Counted from the stretch's first letter, positions 29,901-37,468 are shown. The stretch: 40,581 nucleotides of DNA from Oscillospiraceae bacterium (GCA_031255175.1 JAIRTA010000059.1:1-40581); one strand, 5' to 3'. The notes: generated by a model from the letters alone, not told the origin. Numbers and translations: made by a program.

Positions 29901-31880
29901 TATAACGGGCAGGTGACAGTGCGTGCGACGGCAGCCGACGGTAGCGGCATTTACGACGAATTTACCATCACAATTAGTTTGCAAAACATCTTGCCCACGC
30001 GCAGCCCTTACACTGTTACGCCGGCCGCTGACTACGCCAACAAGCAAGGCGACTCCATCGTCGTGGAAGCAGACGGGGCGCTGGGCGGCATCGCCGCGGG
30101 CAATAGCCTGACCTATGGTCTTTTTGCGTTTGGAAAGGCAGGTACGCAAGCGCTGAAGATAACGGCGGCCACTCCCGGAGAGGCAGGAACCGACGCGGTG
30201 CCGATAGAGTTGCACCTCGGCGACCCGAGCGGCGAACTGCTGGCCACGCTCTGGTTTGAAAAAACAGGTGATCATAATACGTTTGCGGAAAGGACGTTCG
30301 CTATCCCAATGCTTCAGGGGAACAGCAATGTGAGCTTTGTGTTCCCGAATGAGACAATAAGAATCGAGTCCTTTGTGTTCATGCTGCCTCCCGCGCGCGA
30401 TCCGTATATGGAATCCATCCTGGCCACAGCATATGACAGCACCACAAGCAGCACCGTATGGCCGGAGGGCGACGGGCTGGGAGGCTTCATGCCGGGCGAC
30501 AGTGTGACTTATGAACGTCTTGATTTTGGAGAAGAGGGCGCGGTGCGGATTAAGATGTCGGTATGCAGCCCGGCCGCAATCACTCCGATTGAGATGTATC
30601 TCGAAGGACCGAACGGCCCGTTGTTTACTACTCTTATGCTCGCACAAACAGGAGGTTCCTGGAACGTGTATGCGGAGAGGACATTTGTGATCCCCTTGCT
30701 CAAAGACGTTCAAAATATAACGTTCCGATTGCCCAACGGAGGTTTCCAGATGAAGTCGTTTGTATTCGAGAAAGCGACATCCAAGCCTTCGTTCCGCGAT
30801 CCATATGTCTCCACTGTGGCGAGCAGCTATCATGAAAAAATAGGCGGCAGCGTCACGGAAACATGGGATGGCGACGGAGTAGAAGGCTTCGGCACAGGCG
30901 ACAGCGTGACATATCACTATTTCGGCTTCGGCAGCAACGGCGCAGAAGCGATCCGGATATTCGGCTCCAACACGGGGACACAACCCGTGCCCATAAGGCT
31001 TCATTTGGTCGGAGATGGCGGGCCGGTGCTCGGCACGTTCCTATTCCCGGCAACGGGGGATAAGGAAGCGTTTGTAGGGATGACGTTTGCGCTTCCAAAA
31101 ATTGTGGGTGATCAAAGCATAAGCTTCGAATTTCCGGAAGGCGGCCCATTTGTACTGCGGGACTTCCTGTTCATGCAGTCCGGATACGCCGTCCGCGACC
31201 CGTACAGCGTGACGGCAGCCGCGTCTTTTGACGGGCAGGTTGGCGACAGCCACGAAGAACAAGGGGGTATGGGCGGCTTTTGGCTGGGATCGGGTCTGAT
31301 ATACAGTGGGTTTAAGTTCGGAATGAACGGCTCTCAAACGATCAGGTTCACGGGTTCCACTGCGGGCGAAAGTATGCCGGTGGAAATGCGTCTTGGCGGT
31401 CCTGACGGCGCAGTGCTCGCGACATTTCAGTTCACTTCGACGGGCGGCTGGGGCCTATGGGTCACCAGGGAGTTTGAGATTCCCAAACTATGGGGCGATC
31501 TCGATCTGTGTTTTATATTTCCTAATGGCGCTATGCAGATCAAAGATTTTCAGTTTATAGAAACGGTGCCGCAAGGTTCCGGCTTGACGGCCACGCCGCT
31601 CGCGCTTGACACGGCCGGCGGCACTAAATACGGCGTTTCATCCACGATCCACAACTACGACGATGAGATGGTACCGAACGTGATCTTTGCACTTTATAGC
31701 GGGGACGGGCGGCTTATGGATGTCAAATCGATAAACAGCGTGTCTGTCGCGAAAGGCGCGGACGTGTCGTTTGCGGCAGAATTTGACGTTCGCGACGATT
31801 TAGGCGGCGCGTTTGTTAAGATGTTTATCTGGGACAGCGAGTATGTGCCGTTGATGGCGGCACATACTGCCGGCACGTAA
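26964..31880 (+). CDS. Secreted multimodular glycoside hydrolase family 2 protein
   Basis: A 1638-residue secreted GH2 enzyme (beta-galactosidase class); signal peptide 1-30. Sugar-binding sandwich about 45-195 (GLYKTDIGWYRKTFYLP, RWYSGAGIYRDVYL), Ig-like domain 200-305, TIM barrel 310-615 with acid/base E452 in WSIGNEIGDQ and nucleophile E534 in LFGSETSSARR, then a DUF4982-like domain (630-705). Three bacterial Ig-like domains follow (707-815, 822-910, 920-1005). Four CBM6-like repeats of about 130 residues begin near 1010, 1143, 1275 and 1410 (pattern RDPY...GD...FGxxG...TGG...IP.L.G...FPNG). Residues 1540-1634 share a domain with the GH3 protein. The start is GTG 26964 with AGGAGG 8 nt upstream. 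Confidence 0.95.
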   Translation: MKYNRIFRATISAVLALVLVVQAVGPCFAASTIERTVRDAQIGGERSRLFNDGWRFQIDNSGTDAALSAVDYDDTKWDEVTLPHDWLIKQIKDNSIAGLYKTDIGWYRKTFYLPGGTRGKNVAMRFDGVYMDSTVFVNGVQIGNWPNGYNTFEFDITPHLNYGNVPNVVAVKINYEDPNTRWYSGAGIYRDVYLTVTDPVKVNFNGTYISTNGSAVTVDTEVRNASDSPRDVQVAQTVLDASGSPVATNMSAAFQVAAGTIVTDQQVLNVLSPHLWNLDDTYLYTMKTEVKDANGTLLDTYLSAFGFRTIRLDPNEGFFLNGQYMKLKGVCMHHDLGALGSTMNYRALERNLQIMKDMGVNAIRTSHNMPAPQFVDICDRLGILLFSEAFDVWTWAKKSKDYARFFDVTSTADLSLIPNASAQAKWSEVDVRNWVRRDRNHPSMIMWSIGNEIGDQTVAAGQQTTRNLVSWVESEDPRGNAYPTLATCSMDIVRDETVRAMNFAELDVIGYNYSEAAYDTDHADHPDKVLFGSETSSARRSRGVYIAADGQRSNYSIAGTSGDLESRWAVDRDRKFILGQFVWTGIDYIGESATKVSHFGTVDTAGLPTDAFYFYQSVWSDKPMAHLLPYWSDSLGDTIKVWAYSTQDKMELFKDGISLGTRTVEHASSSVLHAEWEVPYSPGVVMLKAYDEDGNVVATDEISSFGPPASVALSADRASITADGKDLVFVTASITDASGNFVADSEAEVTFKVTGAGRLVGTDNGNTVDYDSYQSPIRKAFSGKVVAIVQSDGRPGQITITAEGDGLSADLVTVNSVREQAVTDVTLSGIDGIDAITSLRGTLAMVADIQPSNADCESVSYIVTEPDGTPTDKAVINKNGVLEALKNGQVKVTAIAEDGSGISGSAIVIISGQKAFTPVNKITVSAPSNFIEVRHGTLQMSADVAPADASLRRIVWSVESAEDPSAATINSSSGLLQAEYNGQVTVRATAADGSGIYDEFTITISLQNILPTRSPYTVTPAADYANKQGDSIVVEADGALGGIAAGNSLTYGLFAFGKAGTQALKITAATPGEAGTDAVPIELHLGDPSGELLATLWFEKTGDHNTFAERTFAIPMLQGNSNVSFVFPNETIRIESFVFMLPPARDPYMESILATAYDSTTSSTVWPEGDGLGGFMPGDSVTYERLDFGEEGAVRIKMSVCSPAAITPIEMYLEGPNGPLFTTLMLAQTGGSWNVYAERTFVIPLLKDVQNITFRLPNGGFQMKSFVFEKATSKPSFRDPYVSTVASSYHEKIGGSVTETWDGDGVEGFGTGDSVTYHYFGFGSNGAEAIRIFGSNTGTQPVPIRLHLVGDGGPVLGTFLFPATGDKEAFVGMTFALPKIVGDQSISFEFPEGGPFVLRDFLFMQSGYAVRDPYSVTAAASFDGQVGDSHEEQGGMGGFWLGSGLIYSGFKFGMNGSQTIRFTGSTAGESMPVEMRLGGPDGAVLATFQFTSTGGWGLWVTREFEIPKLWGDLDLCFIFPNGAMQIKDFQFIETVPQGSGLTATPLALDTAGGTKYGVSSTIHNYDDEMVPNVIFALYSGDGRLMDVKSINSVSVAKGADVSFAAEFDVRDDLGGAFVKMFIWDSEYVPLMAAHTAGT

Positions 31881-31886
31881 CGGCAA

Positions 31887-32159
31887 TTACTTCGTAATCG
31901 GAGGCGCCCACTTCGCGTTCTGCCATTTCCGGCGGGTGGCAAGGCCGCCGCGGAGATGACGTTCCGCTTTGTTGGTCTCCATCACGTCCCGCACGCGGAG
32001 GTAGAGCGTGCGGTTGTACTGTTGCAGGCGCTCGGACAAGTCCTTGTGCACACTGCTTTTGGAGATGCCGAATTTTTGGGCGGCGCTTCTCACCGTCGCC
32101 CTATTTTCTATGATGTATGCCGCCACGCGGCAGGCGCGCTCTTCGATATTCCCTTTCAC
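31887..32159 (-). CDS. spoIIID: Sporulation transcriptional regulator SpoIIID
   Basis: A 90-residue DNA-binding protein that adjusts sigma-E-dependent gene expression in the mother cell. The helix-turn-helix reads TVRSAAQKFGISKSSVHKDL (about 22-41), followed by the family signatures LSERL and AERHLRGGLATRRKW. The start is GTG 32159 (VKGNIEERACRVAAYII), with GGGGGAGG 9 nt upstream; an upstream open extension to 32354 runs through a palindrome and is not conserved. The gene converges on the GH2 gene with only 6 bp between the stops and no clear terminator. Confidence 0.95.
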   Translation of the reverse strand: MKGNIEERACRVAAYIIENRATVRSAAQKFGISKSSVHKDLSERLQQYNRTLYLRVRDVMETNKAERHLRGGLATRRKWQNAKWAPPITK

Positions 32160-32324
32160 AGGCCGAGACCTCCCCCTCCATATCGCCGCGGAAGGGCCGG
32201 TCGCCGCGCCGCTTCCGGCCCTCACAACATATGTATGCCAGGGGCCGGCCGACCATGTACATTTCCCGCCGGGACACGCAAAAAATCCGTCCGCGCCGTT
32301 CGCGCAAACGGCCGCACCGACAGA

Positions 32325-32369
32325 CGGACCCACTATATATTGTGTTTTACACAAGATATAGTGGGTCCG
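32325..32369. repeat. 45-bp near-perfect palindrome between trmB and spoIIID
   Basis: Arms 32325-32345 and 32349-32369 (21 nt each, one mismatch) around TTT. The inner part is AT-rich (ACTATATATTGTGT), the outer GC-rich (CGGACCC). No T tract follows on either strand. It is similar in size and design to the palindrome at 6070-6115 but differs in sequence. Confidence 0.75.
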
Positions 32370-32390
32370 TTCGGAATGTCCGATACGGCG

Positions 32391-33083
32391 TTACGCCGTA
32401 CCGGCCGTATTTTCAGAATCTTCAGGTGTCGTCCCGTCCGCCAGCCGGCAGACGCAGCGGCAGATGGGCACACCCTGTGAGGAAAATTTTTCCTCATATT
32501 CGGTCATGACGTCTTCGCCCGGATAGTCGGGGTCGTCGTGCCAGTTGACGCTGTGCCGCAGCAGTTGGGCGCCGACGGCCTCGACCTCCGAAACCGAGAA
32601 GTCGAAGAGCGGGCGGTTGTCCGTCTTAAAGTGCAGTTCGCCCTCCGGCCGCAGGACAACGCGGTAAAGCCGGAGAAAATTCCGGTGCGTGAGACGCCGT
32701 TTGGCCCGCTTGTTGGAGGGCCACGGGTCGCAGAAATTGACAAAAAGCCTGTCGATCTCTCCGGGCGCGAAGAGATCGCAGATCGCGGCGGCGTCCCCGC
32801 TGATGAACCGGATGTTGTGAAGCCCGCGCGCCGCGGCCTTCTCCATTGTCATCAGCAGGGCCTCCGGCGTCCGTTCCAACCCGACAAACAGGATATCCGG
32901 CCGCCTGCCGGCCCATTCGCACAAAAAGCGCCCCTTGCCGCAGCCGAGTTCCACAAACAGCGCCTTCGCCGGCGGATAGAGCGACAGCCAGCGGCCCCGG
33001 TACTGGGCCGGGTCCTCCGCCAGCCGCCCCGACGACACCGTTGCCCAGCGCGACTTCAGGTTCTTCTTTTTCCGCATTCTCAA
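32391..33083 (-). CDS. trmB: tRNA (guanine(46)-N7)-methyltransferase
   Basis: A 230-residue SAM-dependent enzyme forming m7G46 in tRNA. The SAM site is LFVELGCGKGRFLCEWA (about 42-58), and the family motif FVNFCDPWPSNKRAKRRLTH (about 114-133) with the later HFKTDNRPLFDF are all present. The start is uncertain: TTG 33083 has AAAGGGG 7 nt upstream, whereas ATG 33077, two codons in, lacks a well-spaced site. The gene is on the minus strand between xerD-like and spoIIID genes and bounded on both sides by palindromes. Confidence 0.95.
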   Translation of the reverse strand: MRMRKKKNLKSRWATVSSGRLAEDPAQYRGRWLSLYPPAKALFVELGCGKGRFLCEWAGRRPDILFVGLERTPEALLMTMEKAAARGLHNIRFISGDAAAICDLFAPGEIDRLFVNFCDPWPSNKRAKRRLTHRNFLRLYRVVLRPEGELHFKTDNRPLFDFSVSEVEAVGAQLLRHSVNWHDDPDYPGEDVMTEYEEKFSSQGVPICRCVCRLADGTTPEDSENTAGTA

Positions 33084-33099
33084 AGGAATACCCCTTTTC

Positions 33100-33141
33100 A
33101 GATAACAGATAACAGTCTCCGTCGACTGTTATCTGTTATCT
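33100..33141. repeat. 18-bp inverted repeat built of AGATAACA/TGTTATCT units
   Basis: Arms 33100-33117 and 33124-33141 are perfect, around TCCGTC. Each arm holds a tandem GATAACA duplication, and related heptamers (TGTTCACTGTT, GTTGTTCACTG) continue to about 33165. It lies between the stop of the recombinase gene and the start of trmB. The T tract is absent, so it is a poor terminator. Confidence 0.65.
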
Positions 33142-33168
33142 GTTCACTGTTCAGTTGTTCACTGTCCG

Positions 33169-34053
33169 TCACGCTCTCGGGTGGGCGCGGTTGTAAACGT
33201 CCTTCAGGCGGTGCTTGATCAGGTGGGCGTACACCTGCGTGGAGGAAATATCGGCGTGCCCCAGCATCTCTTGGATCGAGTGCAGGTCGGCGCCGTTTTC
33301 CAGCAGATGCGTGGCGAAGGAATGCCGCAGCGTGTGCGGCGTGATCTGTTTGGTGATGTGCGCCTTCTCCTGGTACTGCTTGACGATCTTCCAAAAGCCT
33401 TGGCGGGACATACGCTCCCCGCCGACGTTGACAAAGAGCGCCTGTTCGGAGACCCGGTTGATCATCTTGCCGCGGGCCAGCAGCGTGTAGTCGGAGAGCG
33501 CGCGGATCGCCGCCGGATAGAGCGGGACGACGCGCTCACGCCGCCCGTTTACGCACTTGATGAACCCGGCGCTCAGGTTGACGTCGCTCACGTTGAGCGC
33601 GACCAGCTCGCTGACGCGGATGCCCGTCGCGTACAGGAGCTCCAGCATGGCCTTGTCGCGGTAGCCCTTCAGGTCGTTTGTGCGCGGCTGCAGGAGCAGC
33701 AGTTCGACCTCCTTGCCCGTCAGCACCTGCGGGAGCCGGCGGTTGGGCTGGGCAGGGGCGACGTTCTTGGCCGGGTTCTCTTTGACCAGCCCGCGCAGGG
33801 ACAAAAAGCCGTAAAAACTCCCCAGCGACGCGGCGCTGCGCTTGACGGTGGACACCGACCGGCCGTGAGCCGTCAGCCACTCTATGTAGGCAAGCACCAC
33901 GGGCCGCGTCACCTGTGGGAGCGGCAGATCCAGATTCTCCGCCGTGTATTTTTCAAATTGCACAACGTCCCGCACGTAGGAGGACAGTGTATTTTGCGCC
34001 ACTTTGCGTTCGTCGCGAAGGTACGACTCGTATCTTTGTATCAGTTCTCTCAT
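33169..34053 (-). CDS. xerD: Tyrosine recombinase, XerD-like
   Basis: A 294-residue XerC/XerD-type recombinase, expected to resolve chromosome dimers at dif. The N-terminal core-binding domain begins MRELIQRYESYLRDERK. Catalytic residues visible are R (ATGIRVSEL), H and R (HTLRHSFATHLL), H (MLGHADI) and Tyr (STQVYAHL). The beta-hairpin that usually carries the catalytic Lys (GKGNKER in E. coli XerD) reads VNGRRER here, so that Lys is not evident. The start ATG 34053 follows AAGGA at about 9 nt and gives the usual length; an ATG at 34116 would add 21 residues. XerD versus XerC cannot be settled from the window. Confidence 0.87.
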   Translation of the reverse strand: MRELIQRYESYLRDERKVAQNTLSSYVRDVVQFEKYTAENLDLPLPQVTRPVVLAYIEWLTAHGRSVSTVKRSAASLGSFYGFLSLRGLVKENPAKNVAPAQPNRRLPQVLTGKEVELLLLQPRTNDLKGYRDKAMLELLYATGIRVSELVALNVSDVNLSAGFIKCVNGRRERVVPLYPAAIRALSDYTLLARGKMINRVSEQALFVNVGGERMSRQGFWKIVKQYQEKAHITKQITPHTLRHSFATHLLENGADLHSIQEMLGHADISSTQVYAHLIKHRLKDVYNRAHPRA

Positions 34054-34127
34054 TCCGATTGTCCTTCTCTCGCCAGCGACCATCGACGCCGGTGTCTGAC
34101 CGTCGATCGTCTTCATTTCTCTTCTGT

Positions 34128-34166
34128 TACTCCAAAACGCTTACTCCAAAACTCTATACTCCAAAA
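34128..34166. repeat. Three TACTCCAAAA repeats upstream of the recombinase
   Basis: TACTCCAAAA occurs at 34128-34137, 34142-34151 and 34157-34166 (spacing 14 and 15 bp). Read toward xerD the unit is TTTTGGAGTA. The array lies 75-115 bp upstream of the chosen start. It may be a regulatory or slippage-derived array. Confidence 0.55.
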
Positions 34167-34225
34167 ACAAGATCCGCAATTCCCATTCCGAGAAGGACCG
34201 CCGCGCGGGCGGCGGGGTTTTGCCC

Positions 34226-34861
34226 TCACAGGGGCAGAAAATATCCGGCGATGAACCGGAGCAGATGCGGTGTAAGAAACGTCTCGAAGAGCGCCGACAG
34301 GCACAGCACCACCGAGCACAGCGCAAACGGGAGGAAACAGGCGGCGCCGAAACGGCCGGGCGCCGGCGGCCGGCGGGACGGGCCCGTAGCGGCGGACAAC
34401 AGCGCGGCCGAGGCGGCGATGCCCCGCAGGGAGACGAGAAACAGACACGGCAGCGTCAGCAGCGCCTGTGCGCCGAAAGCGCCCGCGGCCAGCCACAGCC
34501 CGCCGGGGCCGAAGGCCTGCACAAAGGCCGCCACGGCAAAGGAGAGGAAAAACCCCCGCACCGCCGCCACCAAGGGGATGAGCCCCACACCCAGCATGGT
34601 AAAACCCAGCAGAAAGACGGCGACGTGGTACTTAAACGCGTTGTACAACGCCCGCCCCAGCAGGATGCCCGTACCCGGCTCGTCCTGCGCGAGCAACGGT
34701 CCGCGCAGGAATTCTCGCATCGTCTCCGCCGCCGCCTCATCCGCCCGGAAGGCGACGAGACAGCCGGCCACGGCGCCGCACAAAAACAAGGCCGACAAAA
34801 CGATCAGCGCGGGCCAGCTGCGGGCCTCGGGCCGCGCCCATTTCAGGAGCGTTTGCTTCAT
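34226..34861 (-). CDS. spoIIM: Stage II sporulation protein M
   Basis: A 211-residue membrane protein of the SpoIIM family, part of the SpoIIDMP machinery that drives engulfment through peptidoglycan remodelling. Membrane segments are visible at about 19-38, 78-100, 106-140 and 170-205, with the family core NAFKYHVAVFLLGFTMLGVG and the C-terminal LLRFIAGYFLPL. GAGGGG lies 9 nt before ATG 34861. It sits between proC and the recombinase gene, an arrangement familiar in Clostridia. Confidence 0.88.
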   Translation of the reverse strand: MKQTLLKWARPEARSWPALIVLSALFLCGAVAGCLVAFRADEAAAETMREFLRGPLLAQDEPGTGILLGRALYNAFKYHVAVFLLGFTMLGVGLIPLVAAVRGFFLSFAVAAFVQAFGPGGLWLAAGAFGAQALLTLPCLFLVSLRGIAASAALLSAATGPSRRPPAPGRFGAACFLPFALCSVVLCLSALFETFLTPHLLRFIAGYFLPL

Positions 34862-34938
34862 TTGTGGACACCCCTCTCCCTATTGTATATGAGAGAGGAG
34901 ATACCGCTATGCCGCCCCCGAAGGACGCGCCGCCGCGT

Positions 34939-35739
34939 TCACTGGCTCAGTTCGTACGCGCGCTCGGTGCAGCGCAGCATTGCCCGGTGCAGCGCGTCGT
35001 CGAAGTCGGAGTCGTCCAACACGGCGAGCGCCGCCCGGGTGGTGCCGCCGGGCGACGCGACCTCGGAGACCAGCGTCTCCGGCGCGCGGCCCGTCAGCAG
35101 CATTTGGGCCGAACCTTCCATTGTTCGGGCAATCAGCGTCAGCGCCGTATCCGGGTCGATCCCCTGTGCCTCCGCGGCCCGGCGCATGACGCCGGCCATG
35201 CGGAAGAAAAACGCGGGGCTCGTGCTGGAGACGCCGATGACCTCGTTGAGTTTGTCCTCGTCGAGCACCGTCACAACACCCGCGGCGGAGAACAGATCTT
35301 GCGCCGTGTGCAGCAGTTCTTTGGGCAGGTCCTCGCTCCGGGCGATCACGGTGGCGCCGAACCCAAGGGACAGCGGCGTATTGGGCATCACGCGCACCAC
35401 ATGGGCCGACGGGTCCAGCCGCGCACGAAGATAGTGCGTAGAAAGACCCGCCGCAATGGAAAGGAAGTTTTTTTCAGCCGAGACCGGCGCCACCTCCGCG
35501 AGAACGGTCTCCATCACCTGGGGCTTGACAGCGAGGATGATGAGCAGGCTTTCCTCCGCCAGCGCCCGGTTGGACGCGGCCGCCCGTACGCCGCGCGCGG
35601 TGTGCGGAGCCAGCCGGGCCTCGTCCGGGTCGAACATCAGGATATTCTCCGGAGGAATCAGATTTTTGTCGAGAAGGATCCGCACAATGGCCGAAGCCAT
35701 GTGCCCCGCGCCGATGAAACCCAACTTGCTGTTCTCCAC
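34939..35739 (-). CDS. proC: Pyrroline-5-carboxylate reductase
   Basis: A 266-residue ProC that makes L-proline from pyrroline-5-carboxylate with NAD(P)H. The Rossmann motif is KLGFIGAGHMASAI (residues about 5-18); MPNTP (VVRVMPNTPLSLGFG) and the C-terminal EVASPGGTTRAALAVLD are diagnostic. The start is GTG 35739, with GGGAG about 9 nt upstream; a 52-residue in-frame extension to 35895 has no family resemblance. The usual SGSGPAY segment reads SSTSPAFFF, a modest departure. It is a single gene upstream of spoIIM. Confidence 0.95.
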   Translation of the reverse strand: MENSKLGFIGAGHMASAIVRILLDKNLIPPENILMFDPDEARLAPHTARGVRAAASNRALAEESLLIILAVKPQVMETVLAEVAPVSAEKNFLSIAAGLSTHYLRARLDPSAHVVRVMPNTPLSLGFGATVIARSEDLPKELLHTAQDLFSAAGVVTVLDEDKLNEVIGVSSTSPAFFFRMAGVMRRAAEAQGIDPDTALTLIARTMEGSAQMLLTGRAPETLVSEVASPGGTTRAALAVLDDSDFDDALHRAMLRCTERAYELSQ

Positions 35740-36039
35740 AGGTCCACACTCCCGTCTCCGGAATCCGGCGGCCCGGACTCCCTGACATGTTTTTGACGCG
35801 CGCTTGACATAACCGACAGCAATAATACTATAAAGCATGGACGCCGAAATAGCAAGGAACAAAAAGCCCCCCGCCGCGTTTTTGGCGAGATGCACGAAAT
35901 ATTATGTCAATAATATTATGTAAACTGCGTAACAAGAACGGCGGCCGGCCCGTTGCAGCCCATAGGAAGAGCCGCGTTGGGGCCGGCCGCCGTCTGTTTC
36001 GCGCACTGCGCCGGCCCAAGCCGGAGCGGCTGTTTTCGG
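35740..36039. other. Intergenic region between proC and the SCIFF maturase
   Basis: About 300 bp without a gene. It contains an AT-rich inverted repeat AATATTAT-GTCA-ATAATATT (35898-35917) some 160 bp ahead of proC, and the GC-rich hairpin at 35941-35990 that probably ends the scfA-scfB transcript. Confidence 0.5.
35941..35990 (-). terminator. GC-rich hairpin downstream of the SCIFF maturase
   Basis: GCGGCCGGCCC (35941-35951) pairs exactly with GGGCCGGCCGC (35980-35990). On the minus strand a short T-rich stretch (GTTCTTGTT) follows. It lies 50 bp past the maturase stop. Confidence 0.5.
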
Positions 36040-37395
36040 TTACGGCCGCGCTTCGGCCGGCGCCTCGCCGGCCATCCTGTCAACCGCTGTCAGGATCGCG
36101 CATTCGAGGCGCTTCTTCTGCATCTCGCAGCCGAGAGCATAGCGGCCGTCGAGAGCGCCGGTCATGTTGAGCGCGGCCGCCGCGCAGCCGCCGCTGCAAA
36201 AATACTTGGCCCAACAGTCGCGGCAAGACGGTTTGTTTGACACCGTGAGGGCGGCAAACCGGGCGGCCACGGCGGGGTCGAGTCGCCCCTCGCGGACAGA
36301 GCCCATCCGGTACGCCTCACGCCCGACAAACTGGTGGCAGGGGTAAAGATCGCCCTCCGGCGTGACGGCGGCGTACTCAAAGCCGGCGCCGCAGCCGCGC
36401 AGGCGCTTGTACACACAGGGGCCCTGTGTGAGATCGACCCGGAAGTGGAAGAACGAGACGCCGCTCTCCCCTCTGAGCGCCCCGGCCAGCCGATCGTAAG
36501 CCGCGAAGACGGCGGGCAGATGCTCCTCGCGGAGCGCCAGCGGGTGCCCCTCCGGCAGCACAACCGGCTCCATCGAGAGATGTTTGAACCCCAGCGAGGC
36601 GAGATACAGCGCGTCGTCGGCAAAGTCCGGGTTTCGGGCGGTAAAGGTGCCGCGCACGTAATAGTCCCTGTCTCTCCGCTCGACCAGCGCCCGGATCCCC
36701 GGCAGCACCTTTTCGTAGCTGCCCTCCCCCGCCGCCGTCCTGCGCAGCGCGTCGTGGACGCCGGGGCGCCCGTCGAGAGACAGCACGACATTGTCCATCT
36801 CCCGGTTTAAGAAGTCTATGGTCTCGTCGTCGAGCCCCAGCCCGTTCGTTGTCAGTGTAAAGCGAAAGTGCTTGCCGCCCCATTCGGCCTCGTGCGCGCG
36901 GGCGTACTCCACTGTGCGGCGCACCGTGTCGAGCGCCAGCAACGGTTCTCCGCCAAAGAAGTCTATCTCCAAATTCCGGCGCGCGCCCGAGAGGCGCACA
37001 AGCAGATCGACGGCCGTTCGCGCCGTGTCGAAATCCATCGTGACGCGCGCGCCGCCGTAGTCGCCGGCGTGCGCGAAACAGTAGCCGCAGCGCAGGTCGC
37101 AGTCGTGCGACACATGCAGGCACAGCGCCTTCAAACGCCCCGTGGGCGGCGTCAACTCGGCGGCCGGTGCAAACAGCAGCCCCTGTTTGTACAGCGTGTA
37201 CAGCTCGCGCCAGGCCTCGTCCGCCTCCGCCGGGTCGGCCCCCGCGGCGCGCGCCACCGCCGGCGGGCAGTCCGGCGCCATCGGCAGCCGGATGTGCGGC
37301 AGCAGAGCCAGCGAGAGCTCGTCCGCCAAATGGACGGCCCCGCTCTCCACATCGAGCACCACATGATGTCCCCACCCGGAGAACGTATGAATCAT
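36040..37395 (-). CDS. scfB: SCIFF radical SAM maturase
   Basis: A 451-residue radical SAM/SPASM enzyme that forms thioether links in the SCIFF peptide. An N-terminal peptide-binding region (about 1-80) precedes the radical SAM core with CDLRCGYC (C99, C103, C106) binding the SAM-cleaving cluster, and FFGGEPLLA. The C-terminal SPASM region is Cys-rich: GPCVYKRLRGCGAGFEY, DLYPCHQFVG, SCRDCWAKYFCSGGCAA and LGCEMQKKRLEC. ATG 37395 (MIHTFSGWG) is chosen over the in-frame ATG 37488 because homologues begin near here and GGGGGTG precedes it. It follows the precursor gene scfA, with a hairpin between. Confidence 0.95.
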   Translation of the reverse strand: MIHTFSGWGHHVVLDVESGAVHLADELSLALLPHIRLPMAPDCPPAVARAAGADPAEADEAWRELYTLYKQGLLFAPAAELTPPTGRLKALCLHVSHDCDLRCGYCFAHAGDYGGARVTMDFDTARTAVDLLVRLSGARRNLEIDFFGGEPLLALDTVRRTVEYARAHEAEWGGKHFRFTLTTNGLGLDDETIDFLNREMDNVVLSLDGRPGVHDALRRTAAGEGSYEKVLPGIRALVERRDRDYYVRGTFTARNPDFADDALYLASLGFKHLSMEPVVLPEGHPLALREEHLPAVFAAYDRLAGALRGESGVSFFHFRVDLTQGPCVYKRLRGCGAGFEYAAVTPEGDLYPCHQFVGREAYRMGSVREGRLDPAVAARFAALTVSNKPSCRDCWAKYFCSGGCAAAALNMTGALDGRYALGCEMQKKRLECAILTAVDRMAGEAPAEARP

Positions 37396-37440
37396 CTTCC
37401 GTTCACCCCCGACGTTTTGATCCCGCGCGCAAACCGCGAC

Positions 37441-37468
37441 AACACCCCCGCTTGGCGGCGGGGGTGTT
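37441..37468 (-). terminator. Attenuator-type hairpin between scfA and scfB
   Basis: AACACCCCCGC (37441-37451) pairs exactly with GCGGGGGTGTT (37458-37468). It lies 30 bp after the scfA stop and 46 bp before the scfB start; the T tract is weak on the minus strand. Partial termination here would give more peptide than enzyme, as suits a precursor-maturase pair. Confidence 0.6.

Noticed and set aside
33169-34053. Integrase of a mobile element
   Set aside because: Length and N-terminal domain fit chromosomal XerC/XerD, it neighbours housekeeping genes, and no attachment site or phage genes are nearby.
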